Of a stretch of 64,000 bases of DNA, positions 35,748 through 44,844 are shown in pieces. The first letter of the stretch is position 1. Every line of letters begins with the position of its first letter. The stretch spans positions 248,001 through 312,000 of the forward strand of contig NZ_JANUGV010000002.1 in assembly GCF_024753215.1 (NCBI RefSeq), in the 5' to 3' direction. This stretch comes from Massilia solisilvae. GTDB taxonomy: Bacteria > Pseudomonadota > Gammaproteobacteria > Burkholderiales > Burkholderiaceae_D. Both the position numbers and the translations under genes were made by a program. The notes under the pieces are model-generated. The model searched no databases and was not told where the DNA came from. It saw only the letters and a program-made list of their open reading frames with translations.

Positions 35748-36947
35748 ATGGGACCGATCACCAGCGTATTCGATCTTGAAACCATGGCGAGGAAGCGCCT
35801 GCCGGCAGTCATCTTCGATTACGTACATGGCGGGGCAGGGATGGAGTTGACCCTGCAACGCAACGAGGACGACCTGTGCGCGCTCGCCCTGCGCCAGCAC
35901 GACATGCGCGACGTATCGCACCGGACCATGGCCGTGAAGATGGTGGGCGAGCCGGCCGAGATCCCGCTCGCGATCGGACCGACCGGGCTGGCCGGACTCA
36001 CCTGGGCCAACGGCGAAGTGGAGGCGGCGCGCGCGGCCGAACAATTCGGGGTGCCGTTCTGCCTGTCCACCATGTCGATCTGCTCGATCGAGGACGTGGC
36101 TGAGGCGACCAGCCGCCCGTTCTGGTTCCAGCTGTACCTGATGAAGGACCGCAAGGTCAACGAGAACCTGATCCACCGCGCGCACGCCGCCGGCTGCAGC
36201 GCGCTGATCCTGACGCTCGACCTGCACGTACAGGGCAAGCGCTGGGCCGACGCCAAGAACGGCCTGTCGGTGCCGCCGCGCCTGACGCTGCACAACACGA
36301 TGGACATCCTGTCGCACCCGCGCTGGCTGGTGGGCATGGCCCGAAGCCGCCGCCGCACCTTCGGCAACCTGCAGGGCGAGGTGCAGCAGGCAAAGCACTT
36401 GTCGGCGCTGACGCAATGGATCGAGTCGCAGTTCGACCCGTCGTTCGACCTCGAGACCGTCAAGTGGGTGCGCAAAACGTGGGACCGCAAGCTGATCCTG
36501 AAAGGCATCATGCATGTGGACGACGCACGCCTGGCGGTGGATGCGGGCGCGGACGCGATCATCGTCTCCAACCACGGCGGCCGTCAGCTCGACGGCGCGC
36601 CCTCATCGATTTCGGTGCTGCCCGAGATCGCCGACGTGGTGCGCGACCGGATCGAGGTGTTCTTCGACGGCGGCATCCGCACCGGCGGCGACATCGTCAA
36701 GGCGCTTGGTTGCGGTGCACACGCCTGTCTTTCGGGCCGTGCTTGGCTGTATGGACTGGCCGCGCACGGCAGGGAAGGCGTGCTGTGCGCGCTACGTCTG
36801 CTGAGGGAGGAGCTGAGCGACACGATGGCGCTGACAGGTCTGTCCAACCTGCAGGACATGGATCCCGATTTGGTCGCCATGCGTCCCGAACACATCAGGC
36901 CGGTCTGGCAACGGAACGGCAACAAGCGACCCAACATGGCCCATTAG
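35748..36947 (+). CDS. FMN-dependent alpha-hydroxyacid dehydrogenase (LldD family)
   Basis: A 399-residue TIM-barrel flavoenzyme that oxidises L-2-hydroxyacids such as lactate to 2-oxoacids. Seen: the N-terminal substrate loop (PAVIFDYVHGGAGMELTLQR), FMN-binding IGPTGLAGLTWANGE, the barrel Lys in KLILKGIMHVDDA, the catalytic His in VSNHGGRQLDGAPSS, and phosphate-binding FFDGGIRTGGDIVKALGCGA. Membrane-bound members pass electrons to quinone. A GGAGG site precedes the ATG 9 bp after the GMC gene. Together with the ThDP enzyme upstream it could convert a hydroxyacid to a 2-oxoacid and then decarboxylate it. It is the last gene of the run. Confidence 0.88.
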   Translation: MGPITSVFDLETMARKRLPAVIFDYVHGGAGMELTLQRNEDDLCALALRQHDMRDVSHRTMAVKMVGEPAEIPLAIGPTGLAGLTWANGEVEAARAAEQFGVPFCLSTMSICSIEDVAEATSRPFWFQLYLMKDRKVNENLIHRAHAAGCSALILTLDLHVQGKRWADAKNGLSVPPRLTLHNTMDILSHPRWLVGMARSRRRTFGNLQGEVQQAKHLSALTQWIESQFDPSFDLETVKWVRKTWDRKLILKGIMHVDDARLAVDAGADAIIVSNHGGRQLDGAPSSISVLPEIADVVRDRIEVFFDGGIRTGGDIVKALGCGAHACLSGRAWLYGLAAHGREGVLCALRLLREELSDTMALTGLSNLQDMDPDLVAMRPEHIRPVWQRNGNKRPNMAH

Positions 36948-37106
36948 CGCCTGGTGGGGCTTGCATCGTCGCTTCCGTGCCCGGATTGCTCGCGCTACCG
37001 AGCTTGCAGCTTGTACAACCCCTTTCCCCGGGTTGCTTTAGGGGTAACATCACGTTGACGGAGGATAATAACGTCCGAAGATCGTTACAATAAACTTCTT
37101 CATGCC

Positions 37107-37127
37107 GTGTAGCGTGAGGCGCTACAC
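37107..37127. promoter_or_regulatory. higBA operator candidate
   Basis: GTGTAGCG-TGAGG-CGCTACAC: two perfect 8-bp arms with a 5-bp centre, ending 9 bp before the toxin ATG. A TACAAT -10-like hexamer lies just upstream (37086-37091). HigA-type antitoxins autoregulate through such palindromes; the assignment is inference. Confidence 0.65.
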
Positions 37128-37136
37128 TACACAAAA

Positions 37137-37415
37137 ATGATAAAGAGCTTTGTCCACAAGGGAGTGGAGAAATTCTTCAAGGCCGGAAACAAGAGCGGCA
37201 TCGTTGTAGCGCACGCGTCGCGCCTTGGCCGGCAGTTAGCTCATCTGAACTCGGCAACCAAGCCTCAGGATATGGATCTTCCAGGGTGGGATTTCCATGA
37301 ACTGAAAGGCAAGCTGAAAGGAACGTATTCGGTTTCCGTGAACGGCAACTGGCGCTTGACGTTCAAGTTTGACGGGCCGGACGCGGAAGTCGTCGATTAT
37401 CAAGACTATCATTAA
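37137..37415 (+). CDS. higB: Type II toxin HigB (RelE/ParE-fold mRNase)
   Basis: A 92-residue toxin of the HigB group: IKSFVHKGVEKFFKAGNKSG, then LNSATKPQDMDLPGWDFHEL and the C-terminal strands GTYSVSVNGNWRLTFKF with a terminal DYQDYH. RelE-fold toxins of this type cleave mRNA at the ribosome. The toxin gene precedes the antitoxin by 9 bp, the reversed order typical of higBA. A palindromic operator lies upstream. Both genes look intact. Confidence 0.92.
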   Translation: MIKSFVHKGVEKFFKAGNKSGIVVAHASRLGRQLAHLNSATKPQDMDLPGWDFHELKGKLKGTYSVSVNGNWRLTFKFDGPDAEVVDYQDYH

Positions 37416-37424
37416 GGGGTTCCT

Positions 37425-37814
37425 ATGTCGCTTATGTTCAACCCGCCGCATCCAGGCGAGGTGTTGAAGGAGGATGTCATTCCGTCGTTAGGATTGACCC
37501 AGGCGCAGGCGGCCGATCAGCTCGGTGTGTCCCGCTCAGCGTTCACTCGCGTCCTGAATGGTCACGCGGCGATCAGCCCGGAGTTGGCGGTGCGCCTCGG
37601 AGAGTGGCTTGGTACGAGCGCTGAAGTGTGGGCGAATTCCCAGACACAATATGATTTGTGGAAGGCAAAAAAGGCCCTGAAGGCGAACAGGATCAGGGTC
37701 GTTCGCTATCGAAGTGCAGTGGGCGGGAAGGAACGTAAAGCGGCAAAAGCGGCTTCTGGCCAAGGGCGCAAACGGGAGCAACACGAACCCGAGCATGACT
37801 GCGCTGTTGCGTAG
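37425..37814 (+). CDS. higA: Antitoxin HigA (XRE family)
   Basis: A 129-residue antitoxin with an N-terminal helix-turn-helix: NPPHPGEVLKEDVIPSLGLT, then AADQLGVSRSAFTRVLNGHA, the classical HigA/VapI pattern. It neutralises HigB and represses its own promoter. The C-terminal tail from about residue 90 is Lys/Arg/Gly-rich and longer than in most HigA proteins (about 100 residues), possibly from a shifted stop. A GGGG ribosome segment precedes the ATG at 37425. Confidence 0.92.
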   Translation: MSLMFNPPHPGEVLKEDVIPSLGLTQAQAADQLGVSRSAFTRVLNGHAAISPELAVRLGEWLGTSAEVWANSQTQYDLWKAKKALKANRIRVVRYRSAVGGKERKAAKAASGQGRKREQHEPEHDCAVA

Positions 37815-37930
37815 GGGGGAGATTGCCGGCGAGTGGACGGTAAAGCAAGCTTTCGCAACCCGCACAGCCATCTTTTTAGACCGCCAATGACCAGGCGGTT
37901 TGGCGGCAACTTTCACTAGCCCAGAAACGA

Positions 37931-37958
37931 CAAAGCCCAGTCCGAAAACTGGGCTAAG
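37931..37958 (-). terminator. Terminator downstream of tRNA-His
   Basis: Arms AGCCCAG (37934-37940) and CTGGGCT (37949-37955) with an 8-nt loop. On the minus strand the stem is followed by TTTGTCGTTTC. It lies 17 bp past the tRNA 3' end. Confidence 0.75.
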
Positions 37959-37971
37959 TGCTTGAATTCTT

Positions 37972-38048
37972 TGGGGTGGCTGATGGGACTCGAACCCACG
38001 ACAACAGGAATCACAATCCTGGACTCTACCAACTGAGCTACAGCCACC
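37972..38048 (-). tRNA. tRNA-His(GTG)
   Basis: Minus-strand cloverleaf: acceptor GTGGCTG/CAGCCAC with the extra 5' G (38048) opposite the discriminator C, D-arm AGCTCAGTTGGTAGAG, anticodon stem CAGGA-TTGTGAT-TCCTG with anticodon GTG, and T-loop GGGTTCGAGTCCC. CCA is encoded. The extra G-1 is the identity element of tRNA-His. Confidence 0.97.
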
Positions 38049-38091
38049 ACTGGTGTTGCTTTTTGTCCGCGCAGCAGCGGGACAGCTCGAG

Positions 38092-38120
38092 ATTATACAA
38101 AGAACTGGCGAGACAGGCAA
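38092..38120 (-). promoter_or_regulatory. Promoter of tRNA-His
   Basis: On the minus strand, TTGCCT (38115-38120), a 17-bp spacer and TATAAT (38092-38097), followed by a GC-rich discriminator region. The tRNA begins about 37 nt after the predicted start site. Confidence 0.75.
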
Positions 38121-38135
38121 ATTTAAATGCGCTGC

Positions 38136-38981
38136 TCAGCCAGCGAACGGCGGGAAGGCGACCTCGTGCACCGGCGGGTCGATGCCGAGCAGGCTGTTGA
38201 ACGCCGCCGACAGGGCAGTGGCGCTGGCCGTGGTGTAGCCGTCGAGCGTACCCGGCCCCGCCGCCGTCCTTGCGGTGCCGGCCGCCTGCAGCCGGCGCGC
38301 AAGCTGGCGTGCCACCGCTTCCCCGGTGTCGATCAGCACCACTTCACGCGCGGTCGCATCGGAGATGACCCGCTCAATGGAGGCTTGTACCAGCGGGTAG
38401 TGGGTGCAGCCGAGCACCAGGGTGTCGGCCCCGGCATCGAGCAGCGGCACGATGTAGTGTTCCAGCAGGCGCGTGGTAGCGTCCGAATCCAGCTCGCCCA
38501 GTTCGATCTGGTCGGCCAGGCCATGGCAGGGCTGGAGCAGGAATTCGGTGGCGGTCGCCGCGCGAATCTGGTCGCGCAGCAGCAGGAACTTGTCGCCTGC
38601 GAGCGTGCCTTCGGTCGCCATCACGCCAACCTTGCCGTTGCGGGTGGCGGCCGCGCCCGGCTTCAGGCCCGGCTCCACGCCCACAATCGGCAGCTTGGGA
38701 TAGCGCTCGCGCAGCAGGGCAATGGCGGCCACGGTGGCCGTGTTGCAGGCCACCACCAGCGCCTTTGCGCCACGTTCGATGAGAAAGCGCGCCACCATCA
38801 GCGACCGCTCCGCGATCACGTGCTCCGGCTTGTCGCCGTAGGGGGCAAAGCCGGAGTCGGCGAAGTACAGCAGGTGCTCGTGTGGCAGCTGCGCGCGGAT
38901 ATGCCGCAGTACCGACAGGCCGCCTACGCCGGAGTCGAAGATGCCGACCGGGGCGTCGTTGGCGGAAAGGGGAAGGTTCAT
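38136..38981 (-). CDS. murI: Glutamate racemase
   Basis: Supplies D-glutamate for peptidoglycan. The 281-residue protein has both catalytic-cysteine motifs: VVACNTATVAAIALL and VLGCTHYPLVQ. Substrate-binding IFDSGVGGLSVLRHI and YFADSGFAPYGDKP are also present. The ATG at 38981 has a GAAAGGGGAAGG ribosome region. It lies downstream of the fumarase gene on the same strand, with an inverted pair of the dispersed repeat between them. The protein looks complete. Confidence 0.95.
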   Translation of the reverse strand: MNLPLSANDAPVGIFDSGVGGLSVLRHIRAQLPHEHLLYFADSGFAPYGDKPEHVIAERSLMVARFLIERGAKALVVACNTATVAAIALLRERYPKLPIVGVEPGLKPGAAATRNGKVGVMATEGTLAGDKFLLLRDQIRAATATEFLLQPCHGLADQIELGELDSDATTRLLEHYIVPLLDAGADTLVLGCTHYPLVQASIERVISDATAREVVLIDTGEAVARQLARRLQAAGTARTAAGPGTLDGYTTASATALSAAFNSLLGIDPPVHEVAFPPFAG

Positions 38982-39050
38982 GCGGAAATGGTAGCGCGCA
39001 TGGGAGGCGGCGGCAAGGCCGAGCTGCGTGCATTCGTGCGGGTGAAAAAA

Positions 39051-39077
39051 CGTCGTCCCGGCGAAGGCCGGGACCCA
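39051..39077 (+). repeat. Dispersed palindromic repeat, copy c
   Basis: CGTCGTCCCGGCGaagGCCGGGACCCA hairpin. With copy d (39126-39157, opposite orientation) it forms an inverted pair of about 107 bp between murI and the fumarase gene, a REPIN-like arrangement. Confidence 0.82.
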
Positions 39078-39125
39078 TAGACCGTCTGCCTTGCCGCTCC
39101 GTTCGAAGGAACTATGACGCGCAGT

Positions 39126-39157
39126 CAGCATGGGTCCCGGCCTGCGCCGGGACGACG
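39126..39157 (-). repeat. Dispersed palindromic repeat, copy d (inverted)
   Basis: Reads CAGCATGGGTCCCGG...CCGGGACGACG on the plus strand, the reverse of copy c. It lies 18 bp past the fumarase stop codon and may form a transcript-end stem. Confidence 0.82.
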
Positions 39158-39175
39158 GGGTGATGCAGTGGTGGT

Positions 39176-40705
39176 TTAGGCGACGACCACCGGCACGTTC
39201 AGCGCCTCGATCTTGGCTGCCCACTCCTTCGGACCGGTCTCGTGCACCGAGGTGCCGGTCGAATCGACCGCCACGGTCACCGGCATGTCCTTGACCTCGA
39301 ACTCGTAGATCGCTTCCATGCCCAGGTCCGCAAAGCCGACCACCTTGGCCGACTTGATCGCTTTGGACACCAGGTAGGCCGAACCGCCCACCGCCATCAG
39401 GTATGCCGACTTGTGGTTCTTGATCGACTCGATCGCCACCGGGCCGCGCTCGGCCTTGCCGATCATCGCGATCAGGCCGGTCTTCTCGAGCATCATGTCG
39501 GTGAACTTGTCCATGCGGGTTGCGGTCGTCGGGCCTGCCGGGCCAACCACCTCGTCGCGTACCGGATCGACCGGGCCGACGTAGTAGATCACGCGGTTGG
39601 TGAAGTCCACCGGCAGCTGCTCGCCTTTGGCCAGCATGTCCTGGATGCGCTTGTGCGCGGCGTCGCGGCCGGTCAGCATCTTGCCGTTGAGCAAGAGGGT
39701 CTGGCCCGGCTTCCACGATGCCACTTCTTCGCGGGTCAAGGTGTCCAGGTTCACGCGCTTCGATTTCTCGGTGTCCGGGGCCCAGTGCACGTCCGGCCAG
39801 GTCGACAGCGCCGGCGGCTCGATGTAGGACGGGCCCGAGCCGTCGAGCACGAAGTGCGCGTGGCGGGTGGCGGCGCAGTTCGGGATCATCGCCACCGGCT
39901 TGGATGCGGCGTGGGTCGGGTACATGTTGATCTTCACGTCCAGCACCGTGGTCAGGCCGCCCAGGCCCTGCGCGCCGATGCCCAGCGCGTTGATCTTGTC
40001 GAACAGCTCGATGCGCAGCTCTTCCAGCTTGTTCTGAGGACCGCGCTGCTTGAGCTCATACATGTCGATGTCTTCCATCAGCGACTCTTTGGCCAGCAGC
40101 ATCGCCTTCTCGGCCGAGCCGCCGATGCCGATGCCCAGCATGCCCGGCGGGCACCAGCCGGCGCCCATCAGCGGCACGGTCTTGAGCACCCAGTCCACCA
40201 GCGAGTCGGACGGGTTGAGCATCACGAACTTGGTCTTGTTCTCCGAGCCGCCGCCCTTGGCCGCGACGCTCACGTCCACCTTGTCGCCTTCGACCAGTTC
40301 CATGTGCACCACGGCCGGGGTGTTGTCCTTGGTGTTCTTGCGGTCGAACTGCGGGTCGGCCACGATCGAGGCGCGCAGCTTGTTGTCCGCAAAGTTGTAC
40401 GCGCGGCGCACGCCTTCGTTGACGGCGTCGGTGACGGTGCCGGTAAAGCCTTCGAAGCGCACGTTCATGCCGATCTTCAGGAACACGTTGACCATGCCGG
40501 TGTCCTGGCAGATCGGGCGCTTGCCTTCGGCGCACATGCGCGAGTTGGTCAGGATCTGCGCAATCGCGTCCTTTGCCGCCGGGCTCTGTTCTACCTCATA
40601 GGCGCGCGCCAGGTGCTGGATATAGTCGGCCGGGTGGTAGTAGCTGATGTACTGAAGCGCGGCCGCAACGGACTCGATCAGGTCTTCCTGTTTAATGACT
40701 GTCAT
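39176..40705 (-). CDS. fumA: Class I fumarate hydratase ([4Fe-4S])
   Basis: A 509-residue iron-sulfur fumarase that interconverts fumarate and malate. Cluster-binding cysteines are in RPICQDTGMVNVFLK, PNCAATRHAHFVLDGSGP and AGWCPPGMLGIGIGGSAEK. The N-terminal alpha domain (about 300 residues) and C-terminal beta domain (TNRVIYYVGPVDPVRDE, then GPAGPTTATRMDKFTDMMLE) are both complete. It is probably expressed alone; the 262-bp region upstream is shared with the divergent acs gene. Confidence 0.95.
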   Translation of the reverse strand: MTVIKQEDLIESVAAALQYISYYHPADYIQHLARAYEVEQSPAAKDAIAQILTNSRMCAEGKRPICQDTGMVNVFLKIGMNVRFEGFTGTVTDAVNEGVRRAYNFADNKLRASIVADPQFDRKNTKDNTPAVVHMELVEGDKVDVSVAAKGGGSENKTKFVMLNPSDSLVDWVLKTVPLMGAGWCPPGMLGIGIGGSAEKAMLLAKESLMEDIDMYELKQRGPQNKLEELRIELFDKINALGIGAQGLGGLTTVLDVKINMYPTHAASKPVAMIPNCAATRHAHFVLDGSGPSYIEPPALSTWPDVHWAPDTEKSKRVNLDTLTREEVASWKPGQTLLLNGKMLTGRDAAHKRIQDMLAKGEQLPVDFTNRVIYYVGPVDPVRDEVVGPAGPTTATRMDKFTDMMLEKTGLIAMIGKAERGPVAIESIKNHKSAYLMAVGGSAYLVSKAIKSAKVVGFADLGMEAIYEFEVKDMPVTVAVDSTGTSVHETGPKEWAAKIEALNVPVVVA

Positions 40706-40967
40706 GGGTGTTCTCGCGTTGATGAATGGTGCGCCGGCCGTATGGACGCCGCATCAAGACGGGCGCCGTGGCGGCCAGCGACTGCTGGTACGGCTGTAGT
40801 GCAGCCCATCATTCTACACCCGCCGGGCACGCCCGTTCACAAGCTGCAATGCTTTGCGCAGCATTGGTAAAATCACACAACGAATGGGGCGGGCGTGTGC
40901 GGCTTGTAAGGGCTCAGTAAGCGTGTGCGCCTAAGTTAACTAGCAAAATTACACTATGGAGACTAGC

Positions 40968-42965
<1,998 letters not shown>

Positions 42966-42984
42966 CGCGCTGCGTCAGCCGGCA

Positions 42985-43014
42985 AAGCCGCCCCGCGAGG
43001 GCGGCTTTTTTTTG
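42985..43014 (+). terminator. Rho-independent terminator of acs
   Basis: GCCGCCC (42987-42993) and GGGCGGC (42999-43005) form a stem with a 5-nt loop followed by eight T. It begins 20 bp after the acs stop codon. Confidence 0.92.
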
Positions 43015-43050
43015 TTTGGCCGCTCCCGCGCTCATTGTTGACCCTAAAAC

Positions 43051-43085
43051 CGTCGTCCCGGCGAAGGCCGGGACCCATGCCGAGC
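43051..43085 (+). repeat. Dispersed palindromic repeat, copy e
   Basis: CGTCGTCCCGGCGaagGCCGGGACCCATGCCGAGC, between the acs terminator and the RidA-like gene. Same family as 32599, 32674, 39051, 39126 and 46487. Confidence 0.82.
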
Positions 43086-43154
43086 GACTCTGACATGCGG
43101 CCACAGCAGCAGCCACGCATCTTATAATCCTCGCAATTTTCCGAGGAGATCGCC

Positions 43155-43607
43155 ATGCGTCTGAAGGTCGCTTATTCCATCCTGCTGGCCGCAGCCTGCC
43201 TCACTGGCTGCGCAGTGCCGTCGCACACCGCCCGCTTCAACCCACTCAGCCTGTCCAAGCCCAACGGCTACTCGCACGCTGTTGCCGCGGCGGGTGGCAC
43301 GACCGTGTACGTCTCGGGCCAGCTGCCGCTGACGGCCGATGGCAAGCTGGCCGGCGACGACGCCCGTGCCCAGGTGCGCCAGGCGCTGGAAAACCTGAAG
43401 ACCGCACTGGCCGCATCCGGAGCATCGCTGACTGACGTGGTGAAGATCAACGTCTACCTCACCAACATGGACGACCTGCCGGCCTTCCGCGAAGTGCGTG
43501 ACATCTACTTCGTCGGCGAGCCGCCCGCCAGCAGTCTGGTCCAGGTATCGCGGCTGGTGCGCAGCGATTGCCGCATCGAGATCGATGCCGTTGCCGTTGT
43601 TCGTTAG
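43155..43607 (+). CDS. RidA-family protein with a lipoprotein signal
   Basis: A 150-residue protein combining a lipoprotein signal (MRLKVAYSILLAAACLTGC) with a complete RidA / YjgF domain: VYVSGQLPLTADGKLAGDD, then VRQALENLKTALAASGASL, DVVKINVYLTNMDD and the end VRSDCRIEIDAVAVV with the conserved catalytic Arg. Cytosolic RidA hydrolyses reactive enamine/imine intermediates; export to the envelope is unusual and implies another role. A GAGGAG site precedes the ATG at 43155. The nitronate monooxygenase gene follows after 84 bp. Confidence 0.87.
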   Translation: MRLKVAYSILLAAACLTGCAVPSHTARFNPLSLSKPNGYSHAVAAAGGTTVYVSGQLPLTADGKLAGDDARAQVRQALENLKTALAASGASLTDVVKINVYLTNMDDLPAFREVRDIYFVGEPPASSLVQVSRLVRSDCRIEIDAVAVVR

Positions 43608-43691
43608 TCCGGGCCGCGAATCATTGCAAGCTGTGCCCGAAACGCCAACACGCAGTAAACTGGCTGCATCACGAATAATGTAGAGGCGCAC

Positions 43692-44729
43692 ATGAGCTTG
43701 CAAGAACTGTTTGGGATAGCCCTGCCGATCATCCAGGCGCCGATGGCCGGCGCGCAGGGTAGTGCAATGGCGATCGCGGTATCGAATGCGGGCGGCCTTG
43801 GCTCGCTGCCATGCGCGATGCTTTCGCCCGAGGCCATGCGCAAGGAGCTGGCCGCCATCAAGGCCGCTACCGACAAGCCTTTCAACGTCAACTTCTTCTG
43901 CCACACCCAGCCTGATCCCGACGCGGCGGCCGAAGCGCGCTGGCGCCAGGCCATGACGCCGTTCTACCGCGAGTACGGCATCGACCCCGCCGGCATTCCC
44001 ACCGGGCCGGGCCGCAATCCGTTTTCTGCCGAAGTGGCCGACATCCTGCGCGAATTCAGCCCGCCCGTGGTGAGCTTCCATTTTGGCCTGCCAAGCGACC
44101 AGCTGATGGAGCAGGTCAGGTCGATGGGCTCGAAGATCATCGCTTCAGCCACTACCGTGGACGAAGCGCTGTGGCTGCAGGAGCGTGGTGTGGACGCGAT
44201 CATCGCGCAGGGCCTGGAAGCAGGCGGCCACCGCGGCATCTTCCTCACCGACGACCTGACCACGCAGGTGGGCACGTTCGCGCTGGTGCGCCAGGTGGCG
44301 CAGGCGGTGAAGGTGCCGGTGATCGCAGCCGGCGGCATTGCGGACGCCGCGGGCGTGACCGCTGCGATCGCGCTTGGCGCGGCTGGTGTGCAGGTTGGCA
44401 CCGCCTACCTGCTGTGCCCCGAGTCCACCATCAGCGCCATCCACCGCGAGGCCCTCGCCAGCCCGGCGGCGCGCCACACGGCCCTCACCAACCTGTTCAC
44501 CGGTCGGCCCGCGCGCGGCATCGTCAACCGCGTGATGCGCGAGCTTGGTCCCGTCAACGACCAGGTTCCAGCCTTCCCACTCGCGACGTCCGCGATCGCT
44601 CCCTTGCGCGCCAAGGCGGAGGCGCAGGGATCGGGCGACTTCTCGCCGCTGTGGTCGGGCGAAAACGCGACCGGCTGCGCGGCGGTATCGGCTGCCGAGA
44701 TCACCAAGCGGCTTGCAGCCGGGCTGTAA
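43692..44729 (+). CDS. Nitronate monooxygenase (2-nitropropane dioxygenase family)
   Basis: A 345-residue FMN TIM-barrel protein. Motifs: LPIIQAPMAGAQGSAMAIAV at the N-terminus, FNVNFFCHTQPD, QGLEAGGHRGIF with the catalytic-region His, VIAAGGIADAAGVTAAIALG for phosphate binding and GVQVGTAYLLCPES. These mark the NMO family, which detoxifies alkyl nitronates such as propionate-3-nitronate. A GAGGCGCAC segment precedes the ATG. The REPIN-like copy 2 follows the stop by 10 bp. Confidence 0.92.
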   Translation: MSLQELFGIALPIIQAPMAGAQGSAMAIAVSNAGGLGSLPCAMLSPEAMRKELAAIKAATDKPFNVNFFCHTQPDPDAAAEARWRQAMTPFYREYGIDPAGIPTGPGRNPFSAEVADILREFSPPVVSFHFGLPSDQLMEQVRSMGSKIIASATTVDEALWLQERGVDAIIAQGLEAGGHRGIFLTDDLTTQVGTFALVRQVAQAVKVPVIAAGGIADAAGVTAAIALGAAGVQVGTAYLLCPESTISAIHREALASPAARHTALTNLFTGRPARGIVNRVMRELGPVNDQVPAFPLATSAIAPLRAKAEAQGSGDFSPLWSGENATGCAAVSAAEITKRLAAGL

Positions 44730-44739
44730 GTCAGGAAGG

Positions 44740-44844
44740 GTAGGGTGGGCAGCTTTGCTGCCCACGCGTTCAACGCAGGCAAATTCCGCCGGCGGCAGGA
44801 TCAGCGTCTTTAGAACGCGTGGGCAGCACAGCTGCCCACCCTAC
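44740..44844. repeat. REPIN-like inverted element, copy 2
   Basis: Ends GTAGGGTGGGCA (44740) and TGCCCACCCTAC (44844), with inner hairpins GGGCAGCtttGCTGCCC and GGGCAGCacaGCTGCCC. It matches the ends of 14758-14858; the centre differs. It sits between two convergent genes, and its last bases provide the TAG stop of the FAD monooxygenase gene. Confidence 0.82.

Noticed and set aside
27087..36947. Mycofactocin cluster, because of GMC and LldD-like genes side by side.
   Set aside because: No precursor peptide, radical SAM or chaperone genes (mftABC) are present; the shared families alone do not support it.
40854..40873. Promoter for acs with TTGCGC and TAAAAT.
   Set aside because: Only 8 bp separate the hexamers; an extended -10 alone is too weak to report as a feature.
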